In this document: piece after piece, positions 26,101 to 35,034 of the stretch | Numbering within the stretch: the stretch's first letter is position 1 | Layout: every line of letters begins with the position of its first letter | NCBI RefSeq assembly: GCF_007830295.1 | Contig: NZ_VLKC01000002.1 | Coordinates: forward strand, 4,896,675-4,960,674 | Origin: Sporomusa sp. KB1 | GTDB lineage: Bacteria; Bacillota; Negativicutes; Sporomusales; Sporomusaceae | Direction: 5' to 3' | DNA length: 64,000 bases | Notes under the pieces: generated by a model | The model's database searches: none | Told to the model about the DNA's origin: nothing | The model's input: the letters and a program-made list of their open reading frames with translations, nothing else | Position numbers and translations under genes: made by a program

Positions 26101-27096
26101 TCATATATTTCGATAACTATACCCTTTAGCAACTGCGGCCCGTAGTACTTCCTCCGCCTTTATCACTTTGGGGCCTTCAAACGTAAGTTTTATCTGGACA
26201 TCATCACCTGGCCGAACTTCCACTTCCCGTTCGCCATCTAGGGCGATTACACAAGGTGCCGCCACTTCAATTACTTCATCCACATTAATATAATGATAAT
26301 TCCGGACTGGTACCTTCTCATTGAGGCCTGGTGCAATTGGTGCACGTACCTCGAGATTTCCCGGGCCAATCTCAATCACCAGGCCCAAATCATCATAAGG
26401 TGTTACTGGTGCCAGGTTACCGGCAATGGACGCTATGCCAATGTTATGCGGCTCACCTCTGGTAACGACAATCTTGCTTATGCGTTCGGCATTCCAAACT
26501 GCGCGTGAGCCAATAAAGCTGTCATTAAGTACTACAGCATCTACAAGGGCAATATCTACCGGCTCACCATTTTTATAAATAATCAGCTTTTTACTAGGGT
26601 TAATAGCTGGAGCCCCAGTTACTAATCCCTGCGCCACAACTCCGGCCGCCAGGCCGGCAATCGTGCTCTCAATCATGGTTGGAAAAACATTGTTAGTGCC
26701 AGTGGAAATGGGAAGAAGAGGAACATCCCGACATCCTTTTGCTACCATCCGGTTTGTTCCATCACCGCCCAAGGTAACTATACAGGCAACGCCGCTTCTA
26801 GCCATAACCTCTGCTGCATAAAAACTATCAATTTGCGTACCACTTAGGCATATATCTGCCTGGACAATTTCGATATCCGGACGATCACGGCTGCAAATAC
26901 TATCAGCCGCACCGGGGACAATCCCGTAATATTCCGGCATATAGACAATCTTTTTAATACCGCTTGCAGCCAAGCTCAAAATCAGCCGGCGCACAATATT
27001 GACTTTCTCCTGATTATCAAAGATCGTGCCATACGCTACCAGACGGCGAATATCTTTACCTGATGCCGGATTAGCAATGATACCAACCTGCCTCAT
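26101..27096 (-). CDS. acoX: AcoX, ATP-NAD kinase family protein of acetoin operons
   Basis: This 331-residue protein belongs to the NAD kinase superfamily, with the GGDGTNR motif near residue 105. AcoX is found in many acetoin operons, and its substrate is still not clear. I place the start at the ATG at 27096 (AGGG 4 nt upstream). Two GTG codons a few residues earlier lack a site. It sits between acoB and acoC. Confidence 0.88.
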   Translation of the reverse strand: MRQVGIIANPASGKDIRRLVAYGTIFDNQEKVNIVRRLILSLAASGIKKIVYMPEYYGIVPGAADSICSRDRPDIEIVQADICLSGTQIDSFYAAEVMARSGVACIVTLGGDGTNRMVAKGCRDVPLLPISTGTNNVFPTMIESTIAGLAAGVVAQGLVTGAPAINPSKKLIIYKNGEPVDIALVDAVVLNDSFIGSRAVWNAERISKIVVTRGEPHNIGIASIAGNLAPVTPYDDLGLVIEIGPGNLEVRAPIAPGLNEKVPVRNYHYINVDEVIEVAAPCVIALDGEREVEVRPGDDVQIKLTFEGPKVIKAEEVLRAAVAKGYSYRNI

Positions 27097-27123
27097 ACTT
27101 CCCTTCACCACCTATGCCATTAG

Positions 27124-28095
27124 TTAAAACAAACTCTTAACTGCGGCAATAATCTTTTCTTCACTTGGGATTACGCAGCTTTCCAGCGCCGGACTAAACG
27201 GAATTGGAGTGAAAGGCATTGCAACCCGTTTAATCGGAGCATCCAGAAGATCAAGTCCTTCTTCTGCAACCATGGCCGCAATTTCTCCGCCATAGCCGCC
27301 AATTTTAACTGCTTCATGCGCGATAACGAGTTTACCGGTTTTGCCCACAGACTTCAGGATACTTTCCGTATCGAGCGGTACAAGTGTACGAGGGTCTAAT
27401 ACTTCAGCATTAATTCCTTCCTGAGCCAGAGCTTCAGCTGCAGCCAAGGCCTTATGAACCATCCAGGACCAGGCTACAATGGTAACATCAGAACCTTCTT
27501 TCTTTATGTCAGCCTTGCCCAACGGGATAACGAAATCCTCTTCAGGCACATCACCTTTAATACCTAACAATTGCTTGTGCTCAATGTACATTACCGGATT
27601 ATTATCACGAACCGCTGCAGCCATTAACCCTTTGGCATCCGCAGGAGTCGAAGGCATTACCGTTTTTACGCCGGGGATATGGGTAAACCAGGCTTCCATG
27701 GATTGTGAATGTTGGGCTGCAGCACCCATGCCGCCGCCGCAGGGCGTCCTGAGAACCATCGGGATTTTGGCTTTGCCACCAAACATGTAGTGCATTTTTG
27801 CGGCCTGATTGAATAATTCATCCAAGCAAACGCCCATAAAATCAACAAACATAATTTCGGCAATCGGCCGCAAGCCGGCTGCTGCTGCACCTACCGCTGC
27901 ACCAACAATTGCGGTCTCACTGATAGGGGTATCAATTACCTGTCCAGGGAATTCCTCAAATAGACCAGCTGTTACACCAAAACAACCACCAAACTTACCA
28001 ACATCTTCACCCCAAATATATACGTTGGGGTCGCGCTTCATTTCCAGCCGCATTCCATCTCTAATGGCCTCAGCATATGTCATTTCTTTCATCAT
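27124..28095 (-). CDS. acoB: acetoin dehydrogenase E1 beta subunit
   Basis: This 323-residue transketolase-like subunit has MTYAEAIRDGM at the N terminus, the GEDVGKFGG segment and GGYGGEIAAM in the C-terminal domain. It forms the thiamine-diphosphate enzyme with AcoA. The start at 28095 is preceded by GGAGGGTG; an upstream in-frame ATG would extend over that site. Pyruvate dehydrogenase E1 beta is a close relative, but acoX and AcoR in the neighbourhood favour acetoin. Confidence 0.9.
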   Translation of the reverse strand: MMKEMTYAEAIRDGMRLEMKRDPNVYIWGEDVGKFGGCFGVTAGLFEEFPGQVIDTPISETAIVGAAVGAAAAGLRPIAEIMFVDFMGVCLDELFNQAAKMHYMFGGKAKIPMVLRTPCGGGMGAAAQHSQSMEAWFTHIPGVKTVMPSTPADAKGLMAAAVRDNNPVMYIEHKQLLGIKGDVPEEDFVIPLGKADIKKEGSDVTIVAWSWMVHKALAAAEALAQEGINAEVLDPRTLVPLDTESILKSVGKTGKLVIAHEAVKIGGYGGEIAAMVAEEGLDLLDAPIKRVAMPFTPIPFSPALESCVIPSEEKIIAAVKSLF

Positions 28096-28117
28096 GGTTT
28101 CACCCTCCAAAATTAGA

Positions 28118-29080
28118 TTATTCTGCGTAAACATCTGTTAACGCGTCTTCGGGGTTCGGATAAGGACTGTTTTGCGAGAAGAGGATTGCCGCGTCAATTT
28201 GTTTTTCGACTTTTGCCTTAATTTCCTCTAATTCTGATTTGGTGGCATATTTAAGTTCCACAAGTTTCTGCTCGAAGCGGGGTATCGGGTCTTTTTTCAG
28301 CCAGGCTGCTTGTTCTTCGGGATCTTTGTAGGCGCCAGGATCACCTTCAAAATGGCCGCGCCATCTCCAGGTTTTGCATTCCACTAAGCTGGGGCCGTCG
28401 CCTCTGCGGGCGCGTTCAATAGCCTCAGCGGCAGCTTCGTAAACAGCGATAACATCATTACCATCGACTACTACGCCTGGAATTCCATAGGCAGACGCGC
28501 GATCGGCAACATCAGTAACTTTCATATGGTCACGCTGGCAATTGGAGATACCGTACAGGTTATTTTCGCAGATAAATACTAAGGGAAGATTCCAGATAGT
28601 AGCCATATTTAAGGCTTCATGGAAGGTACCACGATTGGAGGCAGCATCCCCGAAAAAGCATACCGCTACCGAGTCGGTTTTCTTATATTTACAGGCAAAC
28701 GCCGCGCCTGCGGAAATTGGCTGCCCAGCACCAACAATGCCGTTTGCTCCCAAAATGCCTAATTCAACATCGGCAATATGCATTGAACCGCCTTTACCTT
28801 TGCAATAGCCAGTCGCTTTGCCGAATAATTCTGCCATCATCAAATCAACCTTGCCGCCTTTGGCAATTAAGTGTCCGTGTCCACGATGCGTACTGGTGAT
28901 ATAATCATTGTTTGTTAAACTAGCACAAACACCGGTAGCAACCGCTTCCTCCCCTAGGTATAGATGCACAAAACCAGGTAGTTGATTATCGGCAAATAAT
29001 TCTACAGCTTTACTTTCAAAGGCTCTTATGGTCATCATGGTTTCGTAAAAACCAAGCAGTTTCTCTTTCTTTAGTTCCAT
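28118..29080 (-). CDS. acoA: acetoin dehydrogenase E1 alpha subunit (TPP-dependent)
   Basis: This 320-residue E1 alpha carries the thiamine-diphosphate motif, seen as GDAASNRGTFHEALNMA followed by the ICENN segment. It cleaves acetoin to acetaldehyde and an acetyl group passed to AcoC. Translation most likely starts at 29080, where GGGGGGAG precedes the ATG. The thiC gene, needed to make its cofactor, shares the promoter type found upstream of this operon. Confidence 0.92.
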   Translation of the reverse strand: MELKKEKLLGFYETMMTIRAFESKAVELFADNQLPGFVHLYLGEEAVATGVCASLTNNDYITSTHRGHGHLIAKGGKVDLMMAELFGKATGYCKGKGGSMHIADVELGILGANGIVGAGQPISAGAAFACKYKKTDSVAVCFFGDAASNRGTFHEALNMATIWNLPLVFICENNLYGISNCQRDHMKVTDVADRASAYGIPGVVVDGNDVIAVYEAAAEAIERARRGDGPSLVECKTWRWRGHFEGDPGAYKDPEEQAAWLKKDPIPRFEQKLVELKYATKSELEEIKAKVEKQIDAAILFSQNSPYPNPEDALTDVYAE

Positions 29081-29126
29081 AATTCTCCCCCCACTTATTT
29101 TTTTACAGTAAATTCTGGCCAATCGA

Positions 29127-29492
29127 TCATGGTATGTCAATATATACCGTTAGTGCGGCTACAGCTACAACTATGGTGTCACCTTCCCCCAGCGCAGACA
29201 GATGTAAGCCCTGTACATGTAATCCCCCTGCCACAATTTCGGTGGTAACAGTGCCAAAGGGAACTGTTGCTTGTACTTCGGCTATATTGACTTTATCTGG
29301 CTCTGAACACCCGACCCGAATTTCAACAACCATTTGATTGGGGTCACTAATCCCGACAATGTCAAACAAACCACACAAACAGCTTCGTGACATGGCATCT
29401 TTGACTGCTCTTTGGGCTGCTTTGGTAAAATTGCCGCCATGCAAATCAGTGCCAATGCCTATCTCGACAATATATCGCCCACGTTTCATCAT
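29127..29492 (-). CDS. Lin0512 family protein, first gene of the aco-lip operon
   Basis: This 121-residue protein resembles the Lin0512 family (GIGTDLHGGNFTKAAQRAV, VEIRVGCSEPDKVN), which has no established role. Two ATG codons (29492, 29489) follow GGAGG and either may start. It is the first gene after the sigma-54 promoter at 29560-29577. It has been seen by family beside other small-molecule catabolic genes, but I cannot give a reaction. Confidence 0.78.
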   Translation of the reverse strand: MMKRGRYIVEIGIGTDLHGGNFTKAAQRAVKDAMSRSCLCGLFDIVGISDPNQMVVEIRVGCSEPDKVNIAEVQATVPFGTVTTEIVAGGLHVQGLHLSALGEGDTIVVAVAALTVYIDIP

Positions 29493-29559
29493 TTCACCTC
29501 CGTCCTTATCTCAAGGTTTTTAGCTGTAGTCATTGGTAATGACCATACGCCTAATAATA

Positions 29560-29577
29560 TTGCAAGATGTATGCCAA
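29560..29577 (-). promoter_or_regulatory. sigma-54 (-24/-12) promoter of the aco-lip operon
   Basis: On the minus strand the core is TTGGCATACATCTTGCAA, with GG and GC 10 nt apart, about 70 bp before the first ATG. It differs at only two positions from the thiC promoter at 33452-33469. Confidence 0.9.
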
Positions 29578-29622
29578 GAATAAAAGGAATCACATAACTC
29601 CTAATCAGAATTACGTGATTCC
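29578..29622 (-). terminator. terminator of acoR, lying between operator and promoter of the aco operon
   Basis: On the minus strand GGAATCACGTAA pairs with TTATGTGATTCC (one G-U pair) around a 13-nt loop, followed by TTTTATT. It shares its descending arm with the terminator at 33470-33515. Confidence 0.82.
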
Positions 29623-29699
29623 TCTTATTTTTCGCTTTACCAGAATATTTCGCACTATTGTTCAGACATTCTGCTATATAGTGCAGCAACTATTATTTA

Positions 29700-29750
29700 T
29701 GTAGTCACTTGTAGTAGTGTGTAGCGCTGTACTTACTACACATCGCTACA
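29700..29750. promoter_or_regulatory. AcoR-type upstream activating sequence of the aco-lip operon
   Basis: TGTAG stands at 29700, 29710 and 29720 and CTACA at 29736 and 29746. The half-sites are exactly 10 bp apart within each block, and the last TGTAG and first CTACA start 16 bp apart. The block begins 125 bp upstream of the -24 element. The same geometry recurs upstream of thiC. Confidence 0.83.
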
Positions 29751-29764
29751 GTACTTCAATATGG

Positions 29765-31771
29765 TTATTCAATAGCATATTTCTTGAGTTTCCGATACAA
29801 CGTACTGCGGGCAATACCCAGCGTAGCAGCTACCTTACTGAGATTCCCCCGTTCCTTTGCCAATAACATCTTAATCTCTTCACACTCTTTATCTGATATC
29901 TCACTCTTTATTTCCTGATAATGACACACTCCGGCATTTTCATGTTGCCTTGCTTTCAGTGAAAATTCTCGCCCTGGTGCGCAACAAAGCTCAGGCGGTA
30001 AACATGCGATTGAGATACTATGATTTTCAGTGAGATTACAAGCTCGTTCAACAACATTATGAACTTGCCTGACATTGCCCGGCCAGTCATACGAATTAAT
30101 ACAGTCTAAGACATCAGCCGCTATAGTATACTCACAGCCCTGCTCACTACCAATCTGCTCGACAAAATAACGGAACAGCATTTCAATGTCATCGCGACGA
30201 TCGCGCAAGGGTGGTATCTCAATCGTAAACACATTTAACCGGTAATATAAATCCTGACGGAAAGTCCCATTTGCCACCAACTGGTTTAAGTCTTTATTAG
30301 TAGCACAGATGATACGTACGTCAATCGGAATGACTTTGTTCCCACCAAGACGGGCCACTTTCTTTTCTTGAAGTACTCTGAGTAAAGCCACCTGTTGTTC
30401 TAAAGGCATATCCCCTATTTCATCAAGAAACAATGTTCCACCGGAAGCTAATTCAAAATTACCAGGTCTGCCACCTCGCTTAGCTCCGGTAAAGGCCCCC
30501 TCTTCATAGCCAAATAATTCGCTGCCGATAAGTTCACGTGGTATAGCCCCACAGTTCACGGCAATAAAGGGGCCATTGCGCCGTGAACTCCGGCAGTGAA
30601 TTGCCTGGGCAAACATCTCTTTACCTGTACCACTTTCACCCCGCAGAATAACATTGGAGGAAGTCGCAGCTGCGAGCGAGGCCTGGCGTATTGCCTCTGA
30701 AATTTGCTCACTTTTGCCAATAATGTCACTAAATTTAAATGTTGTATAATTACCACTAAACCGGTTAACCAGATTGTGAACTTTTTCCATTGGCCGCAAA
30801 ATAATAACGCCACCATTTATACAGCCCTGTTTATCGAATATCGTTTCACCAGATATAACACAACGACTTGGCCCCATTTCCGTGTCGGTAAAAAACTCGA
30901 CATCAGCATAAGCTGCTTTACCGTTCAATAATGTCTGAATTAACTGATTTTTTCCCTTAAAAATAGTCTGCACCGAAGCTCCATTAAGAATATTACCACT
31001 TTTCCCCAGAATTTTTTGGGCTATCGGATTAAACTCCCTCACCTTACCCCAGCGATCAAAGAAAATTACGCCATCTGACATGGTGTTAAATATACTGGAC
31101 AAGCGTTTATTCATCAGTGATAACTCATAATTTTTTTGCTGAATACCGATTTGCATAGTGATCGCATTAGCAGCAGCGGCTACCATTGCTAAGGTATGAG
31201 AGTAAGCGGACTGAGCTGGTCCAGATATATCAAGTAAGGCAACAATCCGGCCGTCATAACCATAAATAGGTGCAGCCGAACACGTCCACCAGTGATGTTT
31301 GCGGCAGTAATGCTCTGCTCCGGAAACCTGTACTGGCGCTCCGGTCTTTAGGCCAATGGCGATTGCGTTGGTCCCTACATGTTCCTCCCGCCAACTCGCG
31401 CCCTGAACAAAGTGAATATGCTTAGCACTTGTCAACACATCAGGATCCCCAAATCTTTCCATTATATATCCATTCTCGTCAGTCAACACAACAATAAAGC
31501 CAGAATTACGGAAGAACTCGTAAATATTGGCCATGAAGGGTTTAGCAATATCTACAATGTCCTGGTTCTTTTCCAGCATCATCTGAATGTCTTGTTTTTC
31601 CAGAATGTTCAGACATTTACCATCATTAGGATTTAGATCAATTTGCGAACATCTGACCCATGAGTCAGTAATTTGTGGTAAAATGATCCGGTTTTCCAGT
31701 TCACCTTTACTAATAAATTTTTTCCAAATCAAATCCTTACTGATTATACTTATAGGGTTGTCGCTTGCCAT
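29765..31771 (-). CDS. acoR: sigma-54-dependent activator AcoR
   Basis: This 668-residue enhancer-binding protein has a GAF-like sensor region (about residues 60-190), a PAS segment (about 215-330) and an AAA+ domain. The AAA+ domain carries GESGTGKE, the sigma-54 contact GAFTGA and the Walker B motif [10 protein letters not shown] Fis-type helix-turn-helix ends the protein ([19 protein letters not shown]). Acetoin is the known inducer in this family. The start is the ATG at 31771 (AGGTGG 8 nt upstream). It lies immediately upstream of the operator at 29700-29750. Confidence 0.92.
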   Translation of the reverse strand: MASDNPISIISKDLIWKKFISKGELENRIILPQITDSWVRCSQIDLNPNDGKCLNILEKQDIQMMLEKNQDIVDIAKPFMANIYEFFRNSGFIVVLTDENGYIMERFGDPDVLTSAKHIHFVQGASWREEHVGTNAIAIGLKTGAPVQVSGAEHYCRKHHWWTCSAAPIYGYDGRIVALLDISGPAQSAYSHTLAMVAAAANAITMQIGIQQKNYELSLMNKRLSSIFNTMSDGVIFFDRWGKVREFNPIAQKILGKSGNILNGASVQTIFKGKNQLIQTLLNGKAAYADVEFFTDTEMGPSRCVISGETIFDKQGCINGGVIILRPMEKVHNLVNRFSGNYTTFKFSDIIGKSEQISEAIRQASLAAATSSNVILRGESGTGKEMFAQAIHCRSSRRNGPFIAVNCGAIPRELIGSELFGYEEGAFTGAKRGGRPGNFELASGGTLFLDEIGDMPLEQQVALLRVLQEKKVARLGGNKVIPIDVRIICATNKDLNQLVANGTFRQDLYYRLNVFTIEIPPLRDRRDDIEMLFRYFVEQIGSEQGCEYTIAADVLDCINSYDWPGNVRQVHNVVERACNLTENHSISIACLPPELCCAPGREFSLKARQHENAGVCHYQEIKSEISDKECEEIKMLLAKERGNLSKVAATLGIARSTLYRKLKKYAIE

Positions 31772-31915
31772 TTTCCACACCACCTACCGATAATCTAGGC
31801 ATTCGCATTATACAATAATACTATTATCGTTAGTAACTTTCTAAAGTAATCAGCAATTACCCTTCTTTACATTTCATTTTATTGAACTTGTCTGCAGCAA
31901 AAACTCTTTGAAATA

Positions 31916-31924
31916 ATTATAGCA
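31916..31924 (-). promoter_or_regulatory. possible extended -10 promoter of acoR
   Basis: TGCTATAAT on the minus strand is an extended -10 element, with no clear -35. It lies 145 bp before the acoR ATG and overlaps the T-rich tail of the thiC terminator. Confidence 0.45.
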
Positions 31925-31968
31925 AATAAATGAAGCATAAAATGTCACGAATGATAAATTATGCTTCA
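31925..31968 (-). terminator. terminator of thiC
   Basis: TGAAGCATAA and TTATGCTTCA form a 10-bp stem with an 18-nt loop, followed on the minus strand by TTTATTTGC. It lies 26 bp past the thiC stop. Confidence 0.65.
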
Positions 31969-31993
31969 GGTTACCTAATTGTTGCCCATTACA

Positions 31994-33295
31994 TTATTTA
32001 ATGCAAATGTCTTCGCCATTAAGAATCTTTTTCATATTCTTCATCGCACACATTTTACCACACATCGTGCAGGTATCTTCACTTTCGGGTGCAGATTCTT
32101 CCCGATAGGCTCTGGCCTTATCCGGATCAATAGCTAGCTCAATCATTTTGGGGAAGTCAATCTCTGCTCTGGCGGCACTCATTTTATTATCCCACTCCCG
32201 GGCACCGGGCAAGCCTTTAGCGATATCCGCGGCATGAGCTGCTATTCTTGCCGCAATTATACCTTCTTTCATATCACACAAATCAGGTAGTTTTAGATGC
32301 TCAGCCGGAGTTACATAACAGAGGAAATTAGCACCATTAGCTGCTGCTATGGCCCCACCAATGGCACTGGTAATGTGATCATATCCAGGAGCGATGTCAG
32401 TAACCAGTGGCCCCAGCACATAAAAAGGCGCTCCGTGGCAGAGTCTTTTTTCCAGCATCATATTTCCGGCAATTTCATTAAGGGCCATATGTCCCGGGCC
32501 TTCAATCATTACCTGCACGTCTTTAGCCCAGGCGCGTTTGGTAAGCTCTCCCAGTACAATGAGCTCTTCAATTTGTGCAGCATCTGTTGAGTCATTAATC
32601 GAACCGGGACGGCAGGCATCGCCAAGACTTATGGTCACGTCGTATTTGGCGCAGATATCCAGTAGGCGGTCATAATGCTCGTAGAAAGGATTCTCTTGCC
32701 CGTTAAGTTCCATCCAGGCAAATAGCAGCGAGCCACCCCGGGATACCAGATTAGTGAGACGCTTATTGTGCTTAACTTTTTCGGCCGTGGCCCGGTTTAA
32801 GCCGCAGTGTATCGTCATAAAATCGACACCATCTGCCGCATGCGTTTCTATTACCTGGAAGAATTCATCGACAGTAATATCCTTTAATTCTTTATCCAAT
32901 GCCCCTACCGCATCATACATGGGTACTGTCCCAATCATTACCGGACAAGTATCAATTAGCAGACGTCGAAACTCCTGGGTCTTGCCATAGCAGCTCAAAT
33001 CCATAATTGCTTCTGCTTTTAATGCTACTGCGCTTTTGGCTTTTTCCAATTCCAGCGCTAAATCGCAGCAGTCTTTGGAAACACCCAGATTCACGTTTAT
33101 TTTTGTCCTGAGGCCGTCTCCAACTCCCTCTGGACTAAGTGTCGTGTGATTTTTGTTAGCCGGAATGACAATCTTGCCTTCGGCCACAAGTTCACGGAGA
33201 CGAGTAACCTCCATTTTTTCTTTGGCAGCAACAATTTGCATTTCTTTAGTAATCAGCCCTTGTTTCGCAGCATTCATTTGTGTAGTAAAGTTCAT
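31994..33295 (-). CDS. thiC: phosphomethylpyrimidine synthase ThiC
   Basis: ThiC converts aminoimidazole ribotide to hydroxymethylpyrimidine phosphate for thiamine. The 433-residue protein has the C-terminal Fe-S motif [11 protein letters not shown] and the conserved [12 protein letters not shown] segment. AAGGAGGGG precedes the ATG. It is not grouped with other thi genes. Instead it stands directly upstream of acoR behind its own sigma-54 promoter, which suggests cofactor supply for AcoAB. Confidence 0.95.
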   Translation of the reverse strand: MNFTTQMNAAKQGLITKEMQIVAAKEKMEVTRLRELVAEGKIVIPANKNHTTLSPEGVGDGLRTKINVNLGVSKDCCDLALELEKAKSAVALKAEAIMDLSCYGKTQEFRRLLIDTCPVMIGTVPMYDAVGALDKELKDITVDEFFQVIETHAADGVDFMTIHCGLNRATAEKVKHNKRLTNLVSRGGSLLFAWMELNGQENPFYEHYDRLLDICAKYDVTISLGDACRPGSINDSTDAAQIEELIVLGELTKRAWAKDVQVMIEGPGHMALNEIAGNMMLEKRLCHGAPFYVLGPLVTDIAPGYDHITSAIGGAIAAANGANFLCYVTPAEHLKLPDLCDMKEGIIAARIAAHAADIAKGLPGAREWDNKMSAARAEIDFPKMIELAIDPDKARAYREESAPESEDTCTMCGKMCAMKNMKKILNGEDICIK

Positions 33296-33325
33296 ACTAA
33301 TCCCCTCCTTTTACTATGTACGACA

Positions 33326-33360
33326 AAAATAACGAGACATGGCCTGGAAAAGCCTGTCTC
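33326..33360 (-). promoter_or_regulatory. terminator-like hairpin in the thiC leader
   Basis: On the minus strand GAGACAGGC and GCCATGTCTC pair around a short loop, then GTTATTTTTG follows, 30 bp before the thiC ATG. The leader of about 145 nt holds no recognisable TPP riboswitch core (CTGAGA is missing). It could attenuate transcription by an unknown means. Confidence 0.5.
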
Positions 33361-33451
33361 ATAACAATCGCAGATAGCTTCCCTTCTACTGGCACTGCCT
33401 GCAACATGTCCTAAGGGTCAGAAAAATTACTGTATTATATATTAAATATGT

Positions 33452-33469
33452 TTGCAAGATTTATGCCAA
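33452..33469 (-). promoter_or_regulatory. sigma-54 (-24/-12) promoter of thiC
   Basis: The minus-strand core is TTGGCATAAATCTTGCAA with a 10-nt GG-GC spacing, nearly identical to the aco promoter. Confidence 0.9.
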
Positions 33470-33515
33470 CAAACAAAGGACCACATAACTCCTCCTCATG
33501 GGGGTTATGTGGTCC
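33470..33515 (-). terminator. terminator of the pyr operon, between operator and promoter of thiC
   Basis: GGACCACATAAC and GTTATGTGGTCC pair over 12 bp, and TTTGTTTG follows on the minus strand. It insulates the thiC promoter from pyrE read-through. Confidence 0.8.
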
Positions 33516-33590
33516 CTTTCCTCTCGACCTTTTCACAATATTATATTATTTCTAAGCATTGCGTTATCACCATCAAGTTACTGCTGTTTT

Positions 33591-33641
33591 TGTAGCACTG
33601 TGTAGCAAAGTGTAGCGCGTAATATACTACGCTTTGCTACA
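33591..33641. promoter_or_regulatory. AcoR-type upstream activating sequence of thiC
   Basis: TGTAG lies at 33591, 33601 and 33611, with CTACG at 33627 and CTACA at 33637. The phasing (10 bp), the block spacing (16 bp) and the distance to the -24 element (124 bp) are those of the aco-lip operator. Confidence 0.82.
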
Positions 33642-33718
33642 CAGTTAACTAGTCTAACAGTCTGCGGATGAAAAGTCCGAAGAAATGGTACAGCCTTGAC
33701 TATCTGGAGGCATGTGAC

Positions 33719-34291
33719 TTACAGCTTGCGACTGCCGCGTTTGGTTATCGCAATGCCGTCTTTGCATAGCGGGCAATCCTGACTCTGGTAGGTAAGAACA
33801 GTTAAGTGTAATAGTGCCTGGGCCGGTATGCCAAAATCAGCCTTGCCGCCACTACGGTCAACCAGCATACCAACGGCTACCGGAACACCACCATGTTCGC
33901 GCACTACATCAACTACCTCTTTTACTGATCCGCCGGTTGTTACAATATCTTCAACAATTAGGACCCGCTGTCCTTTCTCAATAACAAAACCACGTCTGAG
34001 CGTCATCTTACCGTTTTCGCGCTCAGTGAAGATAGCGCGGGTACCGAGATGTTTTCCCACTTCATGGGCCAGAATAATACCGCCAGTTACCGGGCCAATG
34101 ACAAGCTCAATATTGTCGTTGGCGAAGCGCTCCGCCATGGCTGCACAGAGCTTTTCGGTATGTTTAGGGTACTGTAGCACCTGAAATTTTTCAACATATA
34201 ACGGACTATGCAAACCGGAGGTTAGTAAAAAATGACCTTCTAAGATAGCCCCTGTTTCCACAAAAATTTGTCGAACTTCTGCTTCGTTCAT
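33719..34291 (-). CDS. pyrE: orotate phosphoribosyltransferase
   Basis: This 190-residue enzyme makes orotidine monophosphate from orotate and PRPP. The PRPP loop is seen in VLIVEDIVTTGGSVKE. The ATG overlaps the pyrF stop (TAATG). It is the last gene of the pyrimidine operon. Confidence 0.94.
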   Translation of the reverse strand: MNEAEVRQIFVETGAILEGHFLLTSGLHSPLYVEKFQVLQYPKHTEKLCAAMAERFANDNIELVIGPVTGGIILAHEVGKHLGTRAIFTERENGKMTLRRGFVIEKGQRVLIVEDIVTTGGSVKEVVDVVREHGGVPVAVGMLVDRSGGKADFGIPAQALLHLTVLTYQSQDCPLCKDGIAITKRGSRKL

Positions 34292-35010
34292 TATGCGTTC
34301 CTCATTTCTGCTAAAATTGAGAGCGCGGCCGCACGCGGATTTTCAGCTTTGGTAATCGGCCGGCCTACTACTAGATAATGAGCGCCTGCCTTCAGCGCAT
34401 CAGCTGGGGTAGCTACCCGGCTTTGGTCATTTAAGGCTGCGCCTTGGGGACGAACACCAGGTGTAATAATGGCAAAATCTGTACCACAGGCCTCTCTGAT
34501 CCGCTCGGCTTCCTGCGGTGATGCTACCACCCCGTCCAAGCCCGCTTCCTGGGCCAGCTTGGCCAGATGCACAACTTGTTCCGGAATACTGGTAGCCGAA
34601 CGCAGGGCAGCCCATTCGGTGTCATTCATACTTGTCAGCACTGTGACGGCAATCAACTTAGGCCGAGGTATGTTGAGACTAGCCGCGGTTTCAGCTACCT
34701 GCCCGGCAGCCGCCCGCATCATGGCTGGCCCGCCTGATGCCTGAACATTAATCATAGCCACACCTAATCGAGTCAGCGAAGCCGCACCCTGGGCCACTGT
34801 ATTCGGGATATCGTGCATTTTTAAATCCAGAAAAACATCTTTGCCTTGCTCGCGCAAATAAGTCAGACATTCCATGCCAACAGCATAGAAAAGCTGCATG
34901 CCTACTTTATAGTAGCTTACGGCATCGCCTAAGCTTTCGACAAGCTCCCTGACTTCGGCCATTGAGGCAAAATCAAGGGCTACAATTAATCGATTACGTA
35001 CTTGTTCCAC
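34291..35010 (-). CDS. pyrF: orotidine 5'-phosphate decarboxylase
   Basis: This 239-residue enzyme forms UMP from OMP. The catalytic Lys/Asp segment DLKMHDIPNTV and the phosphate loop VVGRPITKAENP are present. The start is a GTG at 35010 with GGAGG 12 nt upstream. Confidence 0.94.
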   Translation of the reverse strand: MEQVRNRLIVALDFASMAEVRELVESLGDAVSYYKVGMQLFYAVGMECLTYLREQGKDVFLDLKMHDIPNTVAQGAASLTRLGVAMINVQASGGPAMMRAAAGQVAETAASLNIPRPKLIAVTVLTSMNDTEWAALRSATSIPEQVVHLAKLAQEAGLDGVVASPQEAERIREACGTDFAIITPGVRPQGAALNDQSRVATPADALKAGAHYLVVGRPITKAENPRAAALSILAEMRNA

Positions 35011-35034
35011 TCTGTATCCTCCATCTTAGGCGAT

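Noticed and set aside
27124-29080. Pyruvate dehydrogenase instead of acetoin dehydrogenase
   Set aside because: acoX between E1 and E2, the adjacent AcoR-type activator and the nearby butanediol dehydrogenase favour acetoin, although E1 sequences alone cannot settle it.
33296-33450. TPP riboswitch before thiC
   Set aside because: Expected CTGAGA and GAACCTGAT cores are not present in the leader; only a terminator-like hairpin is visible.
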